Below are positions 41,641 to 53,136 of a stretch of 64,000 nt of DNA, in pieces. The translations under genes and the position numbers were made by a program. Numbering within the stretch: the stretch's first letter is position 1; each line of letters starts with the position of its first letter. The DNA is from Cryphonectria parasitica EP155. Taxonomy: Eukaryota; Ascomycota; Sordariomycetes; Diaporthales; Cryphonectriaceae. The notes under the pieces are model-generated. The model was not told the origin of the DNA and made no database searches. It saw only the letters and a list, made by a program, of their open reading frames with translations. Where the stretch lies: NCBI RefSeq assembly GCF_011745365.1, contig NW_024468914.1, positions 3,498,228 to 3,562,227 on the forward strand, written 5' to 3'.

Positions 41641-43093
41641 TACGTTAAGGTAGATCAAGCAAAGGAACATGAGATGAACTCAAACGAGCTGTTTAGCCGT
41701 CGATGCCGCTGAAAGCCAGCGTCGCGTTTTGGCCATTCACGTGCTTCCTAGAACACCCGACGTCATTTAAATGTTAACCATCCCATCCATCCACCCAGTG
41801 ACACGCACCCGCCACGAGGTACAGTGGTACTGAGCTTATATGGTGCAGTAGTACATGGCACCAGGACCAGATGGCACCCGCTTCAAAGCTTTCCCGGACC
41901 CCACATTCGGCCCAGCTGGAGGAGGGTCAAAGTTATCGCGATCTGTTCCATCAAGCAATAATTTGAGTTATGCTTGCGCCGAACCAGGAAATTGAGAGTA
42001 CAGAAAACTGTTTATTATGCTTTGGCTATCCGAGAGAATTACCACACATCGTTCGTTTGACGCGAAGTCGCGAGTGCGGATCGTACGACGGTTTCGAAAG
42101 GAGCATTGTAGTACCATGGCGATTCTCTTCTCGCCCCTTTTGGTCGGAAAAGCCGGACTGCGGTAGAGCACATGCAGCCGCCCTAATTCAGTGCTGCTGC
42201 AATGATCTGGATCTCTACTATGCATCTTTCCCCAGACCGTCATGTGATGGATATGATGTTTGTTTCATCGCACAACATCACTGTAAATCCTGATAGAAGA
42301 GGTTTTGAGTATTCACTGGGTAATTGCAAACATCAACCCTCTCTGATGAAGACTTACGCGCAGTCACAGGCCCTGGATAGGCTTTTACCCGGGCCTGTTC
42401 TGGACAGAACAGACGAGCCGCCTAAGCGCCATAGTGTTATGCTAACCCACTACTAAAGCACCACTACTATGGGCCAGCTGCTTATTCCACTGCCCCGGAT
42501 TCGACGCTTCTCCATTTTCTGGGGAAAACAAAGAAAGAGGGTGGAAAAAAGAAACCAGAGACGGCCAGTCAAACTCTCGCCATTTCACAAGCATCAGCCC
42601 ATCTTCAAGCCCATTTTCCCCACAGTCTGGCATCGCGCCTCGGGTCGCGGGCAATGGGCTTGGGGGGAGCCCTTTGCTCTATTTAGTGCGTGCGATGGGG
42701 GAGAGATTGTTCCTCCGCCTGATGGTTTAGAGGCTGCTTGATCCCTGTTCGATCTGCCGACTGTCTTTCCGTGTCGATGGCACAGTTAATCCGCAGCCGC
42801 CATGACGGGCTGTCGGGGGGGATGGAGGGGTCTCTAAGTGGGAGGGGTTGTATAGTTTAAATACATTATCATGTCTCTTGGCTCGCGGCCTTTGTTCTGG
42901 AATCAATCGTGACTCTTTAGTCTTGTCCTTCTCCTTTCTAATATTCTCTGCCCGCCCCTCTTCCTCTTATTCACTCAGTACTCAAACCACTCACTCAACC
43001 AGTTTACGCCGACCAGAGTGAGACCAAATACTAGACGAATTCATTAAGCATCTGAGTAGCGACGAGAAAGTGAGTTAGAGAAGACGCAGAAAG

Positions 43094-43096
43094 ACA

Positions 43097-43152
<56 letters not shown>
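43094..43152. repeat. (CA)n(GA)n compound microsatellite in the dioxygenase leader
   Basis: About ten CA units followed by about nineteen GA units, ending 24 nt before the ATG at 43177. It must be in or next to the 5' untranslated region. Confidence 0.95.
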
Positions 43153-43156
<4 letters not shown>

Positions 43157-43176
43157 CGACGACGACGACAACAAAA

Positions 43177-44347
43177 ATGGCGACTACCACCACCAGCAAC
43201 GGGACCAACGGCGGCACAAACGGCACAAACGGCACAAACGGTACCAATGGCGTCCACAGCGAGCAACAGAGCAGCAGATTCGACCCCAACTTCACTCAAC
43301 ATGTCGTCAATCTCATGAGCCCCGAGACCAAGCCCAGACACAAGCAGATCCTCGGCTCCCTCATCCGCCACATGCACGATTTCTGCAGGGAGGTTGAGCT
43401 CACCCAGGAGGAGTGGATCATCGGCGTCAACTACGTCAATGCCATTGGCGGTGCCTACCAGAAGAACCGGAACGAGGCGTGGCGGGTGTGCGACATTCTG
43501 GGCATTGAGTCGTGAGTAGTAGAAATATGCCTCCTCATCCTTTTTTCGGACTTCAAATTCTGACATTTTCTCCGCCCCCCAAACAAAGACTCGTCGATGA
43601 GATCAACCACAAGATCGTCACAGACAAGGGCCTCGAGCCCACCTCCTCCACCATTCTCGGCCCCTTTTGGTCCCCCGAGACCCCCTTCCGCGAGAAGGAG
43701 GACAGCGTCATCCTCAACATGCCCTCTGACGGCCAGGCCACCTACTTCCACGGCGTGGTCCGCGATGTGGACACCGGCAAGGGCATTCCCGACGCTGTGT
43801 TCGACATGTGGCAGGCCAGCACCAACGGCAAATATGATGTCTTTGACCCGGAGAACCAGACCCGCCACAACCTGCGCGGCAAGTTCCGCACTGACTCTGA
43901 GGGGCGCTTTGCTTTCTACTGCCTGAAGCCTACTGAGTATGCTATCGACACCTCGGGGCCTTCGGCCGATCTGCTGAAGCTCATGGGCCGCCACCCCAAC
44001 CGACCTGCGCATATCCACATTATGGTGAGTTTTGTTGTTGTTAATCGTGTCGCCATCAAAAATTGTTTTGTTTTCCTGTCGCTGACATTTATCCCTCTTT
44101 TCTCTCGCAGGTCACACACCCAGAGTACGTCGGCGTCACAGCCCAGCTGTACCCAAGAGACGACCCCTGGCTCGAGACCGATGTCGCCTGCGCTGTCAAG
44201 GATGACCTGCTGCTGGATTTTGTGCCCGTCAAGGATAATCCCAAGTGCACCCTCGACTGCGAGTACAACGTGCGCCTGGTCTCCAAGAAGTACAAGCCTG
44301 ATGCCGAGATGTTCAAGACGAATGCCAATATTGTGGGAGGAAAGTAA
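43177..44347 (+). CDS. Intradiol ring-cleavage dioxygenase (catechol/hydroxyquinol 1,2-dioxygenase)
   Basis: Three exons, 43177..43511, 43589..44024 and 44111..44347, give 335 aa. After an Asn-Gly-Thr repeat leader (NGTNGGTNGTNGTNG) comes the family's helical dimerisation domain (QHVVNLMSPETKPRHKQIL, WIIGVNYVNAIGG). The beta-sandwich catalytic core follows with STILGPFWSPETPF, VFDMWQASTNGKYDVFD, FYCLKPTEYAI and RPAHIHIMV. The Fe(III) ligands of the family, two Tyr and two His, are all visible (Tyr in GKYDV, Tyr in PTEYA, both His in HIH). It opens catechol- or hydroxyquinol-type rings between the hydroxyls, feeding the oxoadipate route. Intron 1 ends in AAAG and intron 2 in GCAG. It is cytosolic. 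Confidence 0.95.
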
Positions 44348-45108
44348 AGAGGCAAAGAAGAAAATAAAAACCACAGAAAAAAAGAAAAAAAGAGGAAGGA
44401 ATTGAGGGAGAGAAGACGCAAGGGTTGCTGAGGACGTTTCATTATGGGCATTTCGATGACAGTGCATATTTGATAAGCGAACTATCTTGGCAGGGCCATT
44501 TACGCCCCTTATTCTATAACTCGAGCTTCCAGATGTTGTTGTGTGACGCACTCATTCGCTGATGACGGTGGGGGCGCAAATGCACCTTGTCTCACTCCTC
44601 TCCCGGCCAATGAGGAAGAATTAAGGGAACCACATAGATTGGAGGGCATATCGTCGATTGTAGCTTTGTTTAAGTTTGCAATGAACTGTGGCGATGTCTA
44701 CGCAAAATCGGCATCTTGACAGACAAGATCATGGAATGGCATGGCACCCCGAGCACCGTCTTCATGTCACAGCAGGTGACACATCTCGGGCTGGTCTGGC
44801 CCGCAATGTACCCTTGAGCATGCCCAACAGGCCGTCACACGACGGTTTTAGATTGCGCGTCAAATACAGCAGAAATTCTATCCCAGCTGAACTTCTAGAA
44901 CGCCAAACGCTTTCTCAATACCTCCTTGAAAGGACACTGCACACTGCCTCCCAGGTGCCACAAGACTCCAAATACAATGCCGCACACCACATGCGCCCAC
45001 GCGTCTTGGCCAGACTGTAATGCGCCCCTTTCTCCCATCTCCCACCTCCCCCCTTAACCCAATCTTTGTTTCGTTGTACTTTTATTCTTGCTTTATTTTT
45101 TCCCCAAG
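44348..45108. other. Intergenic region between convergent genes
   Basis: 3' flanks of the dioxygenase (plus) and the coactosin-like gene (minus). No gene is seen. Confidence 0.6.
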
Positions 45109-45615
45109 CTAGCCCCTGCCACCGTTGTAGTCCGCGCCGCCGGCTTTCCTCAGCACGGTGACGATATCGGCGTGCCTCAGCTCCTTCTTGTCGTCGGTGC
45201 GGATCTCCTTGCTGTAGTGCCGCAGGATCTTGGACTGCACCTCGCCCGCCTCGGTGGTGACACGCGCCCGCCGCATCATGCCTGCGGAGGGCCCCATCCA
45301 CGTCACCAGCAGGAACTTGGTGCGCGTGCTCTCCGAATCGTTGGCGTACTCGACGCGCACGTAGGCGTACTGGATCTCGGCGTCGTCCAGCTCTGCTCGC
45401 GCCGCCACGATGGCGTTCTTGGGCGCGCCGCCTTCTTCCTGCTCCGTGTCGTCCCGGTCGTCGACGAAGCACTTGTCCGTGCCTGTCTTGGTCAGGCTGA
45501 GCTTGTTGCCCTTGGCTGCTGTCACGATCATCCAGGTTGTCTCGTCCTTGTCGTTGCGGACGGCCTCGTAGGCCTCCTCGATGGCTCGTACTTCGGGGGA
45601 TCCAACGTTGGACAT
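45109..45615 (-). CDS. Coactosin-like ADF-H domain actin-binding protein
   Basis: A single exon of 168 aa starting MSNVGSPEVRAIEEAYEAVR. It is one ADF-homology domain with the coactosin pattern: RNDKDETTWMIVTAA, IQYAYVRVEYAND, TKFLLVTWMGPSAGMMRRARV and VQSKILRHYSKEI. The segment GPSAGMMRRARV corresponds to the G/F-actin contact loop and helix of coactosins. An acidic insert (DDRDDTEQEEGG) lies near residues 52-63. Coactosins bind F-actin without severing and can counter capping; cytoplasmic or cortical location is expected. It is shorter than cofilin-drebrin fusions and has no SH3 or extra domain. The 3' ends of this gene and the dioxygenase face each other. Confidence 0.88.
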   Translation of the reverse strand: MSNVGSPEVRAIEEAYEAVRNDKDETTWMIVTAAKGNKLSLTKTGTDKCFVDDRDDTEQEEGGAPKNAIVAARAELDDAEIQYAYVRVEYANDSESTRTKFLLVTWMGPSAGMMRRARVTTEAGEVQSKILRHYSKEIRTDDKKELRHADIVTVLRKAGGADYNGGRG

Positions 45616-46389
45616 GCTGGCAGCCGGGGCGCAATAATCAGAGGCGGGAAGGGGAATTGGTAGGCAGGATCAATCGATTGGGTTTTGTAAGATCTAGACC
45701 GTAGTCATGGACATAGGGGGTTGATCGTCATATATTGGACGGCAATTGAGGAGAAGACGGAGGGGTGCCAAAGGAGGGAAAAGGGATATGAGCTACTGCT
45801 GGTGAACCAGCGCCCCTCTTGTCCCTGAGAAACGTGTCTGGGACCCTGAACCCCCTGTCACCGCTCTAGACAGCCTCTCATGCCCTCTTTACGCTAACCC
45901 TGAACAAGCACCGAACCCTGCCTGATCGATTCGATTCTTTTCTTGATTGCCACGAGAATACAGTTGACCATCATCGACAACTGAGAAGATGAATAACGCT
46001 AAAAAAAAAAAAAAATACTGTACGGCATTTAAACACTTTGTCAAGGGGGGAGTTTCTTAATTAGGGAGAAACGGTACGGCGAAGCGAGAGAAACTGAACT
46101 CTGTACACAGTGTCGCGTTGCCGAAACAGGCTAGTATTATCCTCGGTAGCAGCCGGAGTGCTTACTTAAGTACGTAAGTACTTACTTACAAACAGCTCCT
46201 GCTTTCGCAGACTTGGGACATGCATCAAGACTCATCTCGTCATACGCCCAGCAACTTTCCGACTCCTGAGGCAGCATATAGCAACCAATCTCCTGAGTTC
46301 ACCCTTTGCCTTGCCAGACTGCCTGCAGATCGCCAACTTTCCTGCTCAGCATTGTCTGTGTCTCCCTATACTGCAAGAGCGCACTTCCA
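45616..46389. other. Bidirectional promoter region of the coactosin-like and BolA-like genes
   Basis: The two genes are divergent, with about 770 nt between their start codons. A poly-A run is at 46001-46015. A TTACTTAAGTACGTAAGTAC-type cluster of short direct and inverted repeats lies near 46161-46189. Confidence 0.55.
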
Positions 46390-46904
46390 ATGTCGATTCG
46401 TCAGTCCTTTCAGGCCCTGCGCTTTGCTACGAAGACGACAACATCTCTGCTAAATAAACGAACATTCGCGACGATGGCAGAGCCTGGCAGCCTAAGTCAA
46501 GGCTCTGGAGGTCCCGTCGAGCATGTGATTCGAGAAAAGGTGCGATGAGACTCCCTTTCCCCTCCCTTGCCCACCAAAAGGCCAGTCCGTTAACCAACGC
46601 TTGGACTTCCCAGATCACGAGCCACTTTGCACCATCACGCCTCGAGATTTACAACGACTCCCACCTCCACAAGCATCACAAGGCCATGGCAGACAGCACC
46701 TCCGCAGAGACGCACTTTCGACTTGTTATCACGTCGGGCGAGTTCCGCGGAAAACCCCAGATCAGGAGGCATCGCATGGTGAACGAGCTGCTGAAAGAGG
46801 ACCTCGCGCGCGAGGGCGGCATACACGCGCTGCAGCTCAAGACCATGACGCCTGAAGAAGACGCGAAAAAGCCGCCGCAGCAGGGAGAGGGGGGTTCTAG
46901 CTAG
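46390..46904 (+). CDS. BolA-like protein, probably mitochondrial
   Basis: Two exons, 46390..46539 and 46614..46904, give 146 aa. The N-terminus (MSIRQSFQALRFATKTTTSL) is basic and hydroxylated without acidic residues, like a mitochondrial presequence. Intron GTGCGA...CAG joins HVIREK to ITSHFAPSRLEIYND. The BolA core follows: SHLHKHHKAM, THFRLVITSGEF, IRRHRMVNELLKEDL and IHALQLKTMTPEE. BolA proteins work with monothiol glutaredoxins in Fe-S cluster trafficking; the conserved histidine region is present. Met29 (MAEPGSLSQ) could give a shorter, cytosolic form. The in-frame ATG at 46306 is less likely because its sequence is not presequence-like. Confidence 0.9.
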
Positions 46905-47021
46905 GGAAGACAGCAGACATTGCTTTCAAATACAGGCCGAGCGAAGGCTTGACTGGATGACTTGCTTAACGATGTCGCAGTAATGATACCCCATTTTCTT
47001 TCCTTCAGCACCCATTCACCA

Positions 47022-49859
47022 TTAACATATATCGACCAAGTATTCCTGGCCATCCATCATGAATGCGCCATAATAATTCCGTGTCCTCGAGAATTCCGGT
47101 ACAACTTCAGAAATCTCCTTCTCATACTTCAACAAATCTTCTAACTGAGTGTAGTCTTGGACGCCTAGAGCCCAATACAACCGCTCTAAGTGTCTCATTA
47201 ATTGGATCGTCTCGTCGTGGAGCACGAATTGCATGCATATCAAGCCGTGGATGAAGCTGGCCTTCATCTCAAACACCACTGGCATAATCGTCAGTCCGTG
47301 CGAGTCTGTCCACGTCTTGGACCAAGGGGCCACCTCTTCCAAATTATTCCATTCAGCAGGTTCGTTCTTCAGTCCAGGACCAGCCGACTTGTAACGCCAT
47401 ACTTGTTCGTGTTTGGAGTTGGAGGGCCACGATTTCTTACGACTCAGCAACATCGACCCGTTACCATCCCAAAAGCTCGATGGGACGTTGAGCCGGATAG
47501 GTGGTACACCATTGTGATCGTCCACAACCTCGCCATGAAGATCTTGCAGGAGCCCTTGGTCAAAACATTGCGAGATCATCCACGGCATGATATCTCTACA
47601 TGTAGCCAGGGACCAGATGATTGGGAGTATGTGCCAGTATCTAGGACCATGCAGGCCACGCTTTGACAAATACTCGTTCGTTGCAGCAGAGAGGAGCGAG
47701 CAGTCTCGGTCGGCTAGCAACCAGTACCGATGAGACTCCTCCAGATCGCAGTCGAGCATGTCTCGTATCTTTCGAACCCATCGGACAATGCTAGCCTGTG
47801 GGCCGAAACACGAGACGTCGTCAAGCTCCATAAGTGCAAAATCCGGAGACTCCGATGCCGATCTGTGTTGCGCGAAAGGTTTCATGAATAGTGCTTTCAG
47901 CATACCGGATTGCTGGATCCATCCCCATGTTTGGATGTCTCTGCAATTGATGCTCACAAATCGACATATTGCTACCAGGCTGGTGCGCAGCTGGGGCGGC
48001 TCGCTTTCAGTGGAAGATGGTTGTTTGGGGCTCAGACCTAAGGTCCTCAGTATACCATCCCACCGGCCACATTCAGTTCGTAGTACTAGAAAGATGGCTT
48101 CCTGATAGTCCGCGTGAAGGATAAAGAGATGATCTTGCTCAGGTTTGATGACCTCGTCGAGGCGTGTCCGGGATGCTAGGCAAACCTCGATCTCGGTGCC
48201 TTCAAGTCTGAAGAAATTGGCGTCCTTGGACTGAGAGTACAGCGTGGGTGCTTTGCGAAACGAGAAGGCGCGCTGAACCCGAAGTGCTTTGAGTGCCCCG
48301 GTCGAAGCGCACACCGAAGCCCCATTGTCCCACATTGGGCTTGAGGTCCTGATATCAGAGCTGAGGTTGAAGAATGAAGTGGGTTCATCGTGTTCGTTAG
48401 CTATCTCCTTGCACACAGACAGGAAGCTTTCTTTGACATCATCCACGGCCGGCTGTACAAACTCAGACCACGCCTCGAGTGATTCCCATCGTGGAACCCA
48501 CGACGGTTTCCCGATAGAATCGCCGTGACCACGCGCAAATTCCAGGAACCAGAAAATCTTCTCAACCAGCAGCACATGCGCGAAGAAGCCGATCCAGAGC
48601 TGCTCGTCGGATAAAGAATAGTCAAACTGGAGTCGCCCCTCGGGCTGGTCATGTCGGATCAAGCCGAGGATACCAAATAACCTGTCTCTGGGATCTGTTG
48701 CTTGAGAATACCGCACAATGGATAGCGCTTCAAGGGTGTCTGTGACTCTTAACGACTGCTGTGAAACCATGTGGAGCCACGGCATCACTGCCCTCTCTCC
48801 GTCGAGGACAGGCCGAATCTTCTTCATGGATATCGCTGGGGTACGCGAGTCGGCCACGAAGTCTGCGTGGCCGATCCGGATCACCGCCTGTGGTGACAAG
48901 ACGAGCTCCTGGATGATCCAGATTCTCGTGAAGTACCGCAGCGACAGGACCTCTTGCATGCTCTTCCTGGCTGGGGGCTGGAGGGGCGATGAGCTGAGCT
49001 GATCTGCGTGCCAGGGGAGCTCGTGCAGCCTGTGGCGGGTAGGAAATCGACCCCCTTCTGCTTGGTTCTCCACGATGTCTGGGCCTAGGTACACTACGAC
49101 TCTTGTGCAGTTGCTGAATATACTGCCCATTTTTTGCACTTGTTCGTTGCGCTCGGGGATGTCTGCCTGGTTAATGCAGAGAGCATCGATCCAGATCAGC
49201 CGTATGCCTCTTGTGGGCCTGGCGAACCGGAGCAGTTCCCAGCAGTTCTTGGTGTGCAGCGAGACATCCCAGTACGGACCGAAGAACACCGGGCAGCAGG
49301 CTGTCGAGTCTCCATCCTCACCGGCCCAGGTGTACGAAGCCGTCTCGTACTCTGGGCAGTTGTCGTCTTCGTAGGTTTCTAGGTTGAGATGGACTGGGTG
49401 GGAGGGGTTAGTGGTTGGCGTCAGGCAGGCTAGGCGAAATTGATTTGGCGCGAGTCTCTGGCCATATATGAGCGAATGGATAGACGGCGGTAGTCCATCT
49501 GAACTATCTTCGTTTGAGGGACCGTCCGTGGCCTTCTTTTTCTCATTGGTGGACGGCTGTGTACTACTTGGTTGCGGACTGGCGGTTGACGGCGACGACA
49601 AAGATTGTGGCCTGACGAACCGGACGCTTGAAGGCCATCGCAGGTTTAGGTCTGTAGTCGCCTCTTGGACGTTTTCTTTTCCTGAATTTGCATCGGCGTC
49701 GCGCCTGGATGGTGTGTGCTGCTCTGAGACAGCGCAGATCTTCTCTAGGTCAGGCGCAGCGTGACATGCTGTGCAACGAGGCGTATTATTGTTCTCCATA
49801 ACCACTGTTGGGCTGATGCATGATGGCTTATGCCAGCGAGACGGTGTTGCTGCAGTCAT
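47022..49859 (-). CDS. HET-domain (heterokaryon incompatibility) protein
   Basis: An intronless 945-aa frame starting MTAATPSRWHKPSC. The first 125 residues are Ser/Pro/Gln-rich and include two CxxC-like pairs (CTACH, then C). The HET domain begins near residue 171: YETASYTWAGED, WELLRFARPTRGIRLIWID with the signature ALCINQADIPERNEQV, then IFSNCTRVVVYLGPD. LRYFTRIWIIQELVL and DPRDRLFGILGL are also standard. The remaining 500 or so residues are a variable C-terminal region without clear repeats. HET domains trigger programmed cell death in allorecognition, often under control of a partner. The start codon is head-to-head with the ankyrin gene, 917 nt apart, suggesting a pair. It ends near the BolA gene, tail-to-tail. 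Confidence 0.93.
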   Translation of the reverse strand: MTAATPSRWHKPSCISPTVVMENNNTPRCTACHAAPDLEKICAVSEQHTPSRRDADANSGKENVQEATTDLNLRWPSSVRFVRPQSLSSPSTASPQPSSTQPSTNEKKKATDGPSNEDSSDGLPPSIHSLIYGQRLAPNQFRLACLTPTTNPSHPVHLNLETYEDDNCPEYETASYTWAGEDGDSTACCPVFFGPYWDVSLHTKNCWELLRFARPTRGIRLIWIDALCINQADIPERNEQVQKMGSIFSNCTRVVVYLGPDIVENQAEGGRFPTRHRLHELPWHADQLSSSPLQPPARKSMQEVLSLRYFTRIWIIQELVLSPQAVIRIGHADFVADSRTPAISMKKIRPVLDGERAVMPWLHMVSQQSLRVTDTLEALSIVRYSQATDPRDRLFGILGLIRHDQPEGRLQFDYSLSDEQLWIGFFAHVLLVEKIFWFLEFARGHGDSIGKPSWVPRWESLEAWSEFVQPAVDDVKESFLSVCKEIANEHDEPTSFFNLSSDIRTSSPMWDNGASVCASTGALKALRVQRAFSFRKAPTLYSQSKDANFFRLEGTEIEVCLASRTRLDEVIKPEQDHLFILHADYQEAIFLVLRTECGRWDGILRTLGLSPKQPSSTESEPPQLRTSLVAICRFVSINCRDIQTWGWIQQSGMLKALFMKPFAQHRSASESPDFALMELDDVSCFGPQASIVRWVRKIRDMLDCDLEESHRYWLLADRDCSLLSAATNEYLSKRGLHGPRYWHILPIIWSLATCRDIMPWMISQCFDQGLLQDLHGEVVDDHNGVPPIRLNVPSSFWDGNGSMLLSRKKSWPSNSKHEQVWRYKSAGPGLKNEPAEWNNLEEVAPWSKTWTDSHGLTIMPVVFEMKASFIHGLICMQFVLHDETIQLMRHLERLYWALGVQDYTQLEDLLKYEKEISEVVPEFSRTRNYYGAFMMDGQEYLVDIC

Positions 49860-50776
49860 GGTGAGTTGGATGTCAATGATTTCATGATAGCAACTCGCTC
49901 ATGTAACCTCACAGATAGTTAAGTAAGTAGTTATCCGCCAAATTGTTCCAGGTCTCAGGTGGGGTTCTCACAGCCTGCGCCTCAGCTTTGATTTCTCGAT
50001 CCTCCTCAGCATGTCTAAAGTGGAAAAACTCAGCGGGGCACTGCAGATGTAGTGCCATGTGAGATGCTTTCTGGGCTATCACATTTCGTGGAGGGGCGCT
50101 TTTGATGCAGATTGGCCGCTGGGTGCCTGCGTGGGGCGCATGCATGCAGCAGTTAGTGAATACGACCACAACATGGTAGTCCTGCGCAGCCTTGTTTCGA
50201 CACTTGCAAATCCTCTACTTTCTACTTCTTTTGAGCCTGCCAGCTGCAATTAATTTGCTCACCGTGCTAGATCTTCTTAGCTGACGCCTCTTTTTGAGAA
50301 AAGGAAGAGTCTGCTTGAGACTGACTCAAACAAGACTGCCTCTTCAAGGCAGTCTCTGGAGGACGACGACTGACGACTGAGAGCGAGAGGTGCTTGCCTT
50401 CAAGTGAGACGGCTGTAGAAATAGCTGCAGATCATGGCTGAGCAAGCTATCACGCCCGGCTACGTATCTCTCTTTCTCTCTCTTCGTACTGGCCCTGCGG
50501 GTGAGAAGTCATTGACAGAACCAGATAGTTTGTAAAGAGTTCTCTCAGCAACATTGGCTGTGCCTGCATGTGTGGTGACAGCGCATCATTATCAGGCTCC
50601 AAGCCACGCATCTAGTGCTGCAGGGATTGTCGGTTCCCATCAATGAACGCAAAACATAACATAGGGTCGTGAGGAGCCCCCTCTCCCCCCGCTCTGCAAT
50701 CCGTACACGAGCTCCCATCTCTTCACCCCTTGTGGCCAACCTGGATCAGTCAAGCCTACCGTTTCTTACTTGAAAG
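49860..50776. promoter_or_regulatory. Shared divergent promoter of the HET and ankyrin genes
   Basis: A 917-nt non-coding interval between the start codons of the HET protein (minus) and the STAND-N-like/ankyrin protein (plus). No coding frame is credible. Co-regulation of the pair is inference from the head-to-head layout. Confidence 0.45.
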
Positions 50777-53136
50777 ATGGCCGACCCATTATCAGTCACG
50801 GCTTCTGTTGCAGGCGTGATCGGATTCGGGCTTCAAGTCTGCAATGGGGTAAGCCAATATCTCGATGCGATCAAAGAGCGTGAGAACGATCTCGAGAGCG
50901 CCAGGCGTCAAGCACAGCATATGAAGAGTCTCCTCGCGCTTAGTAAAGCCGCGCTCAATCGAACGGGCCAAGGCCATGGACAATCCACCTCTTTCGGCCA
51001 GATAATTGTCGACGCATGTGAACCTCAAATTCAGGCCCTAGAAAATCTTGTCACCAAGTTAGCCAGTGGCTCTCCATCATCTGCAGACCAGGGCAAAGCG
51101 GATAGAGCCAAATGGCAGGCACGAAGGCTCACGTATGCCTTCCATCGGGGCAGCATCCATCAATTGCAGACCCGGCTGTCCCATGTCAATGGGACATTAC
51201 AGACAGCGCTGCAGATTGCGGGAATGTGGGTATCATCACATTTTGATAGATAGTATGAGTGGCAAAACTAGCAATTTCTTCCCGTACCGTAGAGATGTGA
51301 TGTCGGCTGTCGAGACGGCAATATCCACCATCAACTTTAATCTGACTGCACTACCACAAGTCCAGCAAGGCATCGACCAGCTCCAGAATTCGATCGAGGT
51401 TTCTGTCGAGACTTCAATTTCTGCCACCTCGGCTCGCGTCTCCAGGACCATTGAAGACGAATTCACACTGCTGCGCGAAAACTTCAACAGCAAGCTTGGT
51501 GATTTGACAAATGCACAGCATGATGCAAGAAACGATACAAGAAAACAATATGAGGATATCGAGACCATGCTCAGAAGGATTCTTTCCGAGGATAGACAGC
51601 GCATCGATCGATTGCTGGAAAATCAAAGTCATTCGAGACCAGTTATTGGCGCGATTGACTGCATCAATAGCGATGATAAGGCAGATGGAGAGCCTGTACA
51701 TGCCCAGGTCACTGGCCGGGATCGACATGGCCTTTGGCATCTACAAACACCTCGACTTGCATGTTACTGTGCCAAACGTCGGTTCCTGCGTCGAACGTAC
51801 CGCCGGACGGGATCATGGCAAGCCTACAACGAGACCCGCGGCACTCAGCAACACCTTCCGGAATGTCCATACTATGCACATCTCAACGACGAATCAACTC
51901 AGTCATGGGTGATAGAGTACACCGGATTGAAACATCTCATGCGGCGTGCGTTCAGGGTCTCCTTTTCTTACACCTCGGGCGCTGGCCGCTGGGGTCTCAG
52001 TCCGACATCACTCATGTGCTACCCCTGCGTCGACCACCGAACAGATCCTGTTTTTCGTATAGTGCGCATGATCCATACTTTCTGGTGCCTAGGAAATGAT
52101 CTCCAATTTTCGGAATCTGCCGGGGTCGACTTCATGAAACTGTGCGTCACTGAGATTGTCAAGTTGTTTAAAGAGGGAAAGAGCTCACCTAAAAGTGTTG
52201 ATGTCGCTGGAAGATCGCTCATGCACTACTTTCTCGATGTAGAACCTGAGGTGAGCTTTCAATATCCGTATTTTATTCCTTCTTGCTTTGATACTGACAG
52301 GCATAGCTCTTGTGGATGACTGATAACCCTTTCAAATTGATGAGTGGAGATGCATTATTACCAACCATCCTCTCAACTATCAATTTCTTCACCAATTATG
52401 GAGTGCCGGCAATGGAATGCGACGTTTATGGGTCGTGAGTCCTGTATTTAACTGAATGGGGTGAGAAGCTTGTCTAATCATCGTCGATTATCTCAGTACA
52501 CCGGTTCTCCTTATAAATCTCGACATTTTCTGGGGCTGTGATTCGCGATCTCTCATCGGTCAAAGGCTTTGCTCCGAGAATCCTGATGGCTGCCTAACCA
52601 TGGATATAAGCCAACAAGTGAGGTATCGTCCTCTTAACTCGGAGTGCCTCGACGTGTTTTGTCGCTCAAAGGCTACTGCAGCATGTAAGTCTCTGAGGAT
52701 ATGCTTCTGCACATATAGATCAAGAGAAACTTGAAAGAAAAGACATTGACTGACAATTAATTACCTCGCCTGGGAAGATTTTGGGTGTGGACCCTTAAGC
52801 CTTGCTGTCATTGCCGGCGACATTTCAACGGTGGAAGAACTGTGCGCCAGATTCCCATCTACGCTATCCGAAGTCAATAGCCTCCGCCAAACGCCAATAC
52901 ATCTAGCATCTGATCATGTTTCATGCTTAAGGGCCTTGATGCGGTATCCCAAAGCAATTGCATTGATCAATGCTGTCGATCTCAGCGGCCAGACGGCTCT
53001 GGAATATGCTACCCAGAGAAATTGTCTCCGTCTTCCCAACGGCCAGTGCACAGATTGTCTGAAGACGATACTACAGGCGGATTGCATGATACCCCAGAGA
53101 TATTCCGACCTCTTTCGGAGACTGTGTCGGACTTGA
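50777..53136 (+). CDS. STAND-N-like/ankyrin protein, part before an in-frame TGA
   Basis: Five exons, 50777..51225, 51272..52250, 52307..52434, 52497..52684 and 52778..53136, give 700 aa before TGA. The start MADPLSVTASVAGVIGFGLQ is typical of the N-terminal domain found in front of fungal STAND proteins. It is followed by helical, probably coiled-coil sequence (DQLQNSIEVSVETSI, QYEDIETMLRRILSEDRQRI). Then comes the fungal-ankyrin-family block QQHLPECPYYAHL, YTGLKHLMRRAFRVSFSYTS and DPVFRIVRMI. Ankyrin-like repeats include LSLAVIAGDISTVEELCARF and QTPIHLASDHVSCLRALM. No P-loop NTPase is visible. Intron 1 is only 46 nt and the least certain. The frame is open again immediately after the stop, so the gene is probably longer (see 53137-54312). 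Confidence 0.7.

Larger units (their letters stand above)
40902..43176. other. Intergenic region between methyltransferase and dioxygenase
   Basis: No gene is recognised on either strand. It includes a C run (41625-41640), and the final 100 nt before the dioxygenase ATG are CA then GA repeats. Confidence 0.6.

Noticed and set aside
49752..49790. CTACH (CxxCH) in the HET protein as a haem-binding site
   Set aside because: A short motif in a disordered, serine-rich leader; no cytochrome context.
51252..51275. GKTS string near the start of the ankyrin gene as a possible P-loop
   Set aside because: It lies in or at the edge of intron 1 and lacks the GxxxxGK context; no other NTPase motifs follow.
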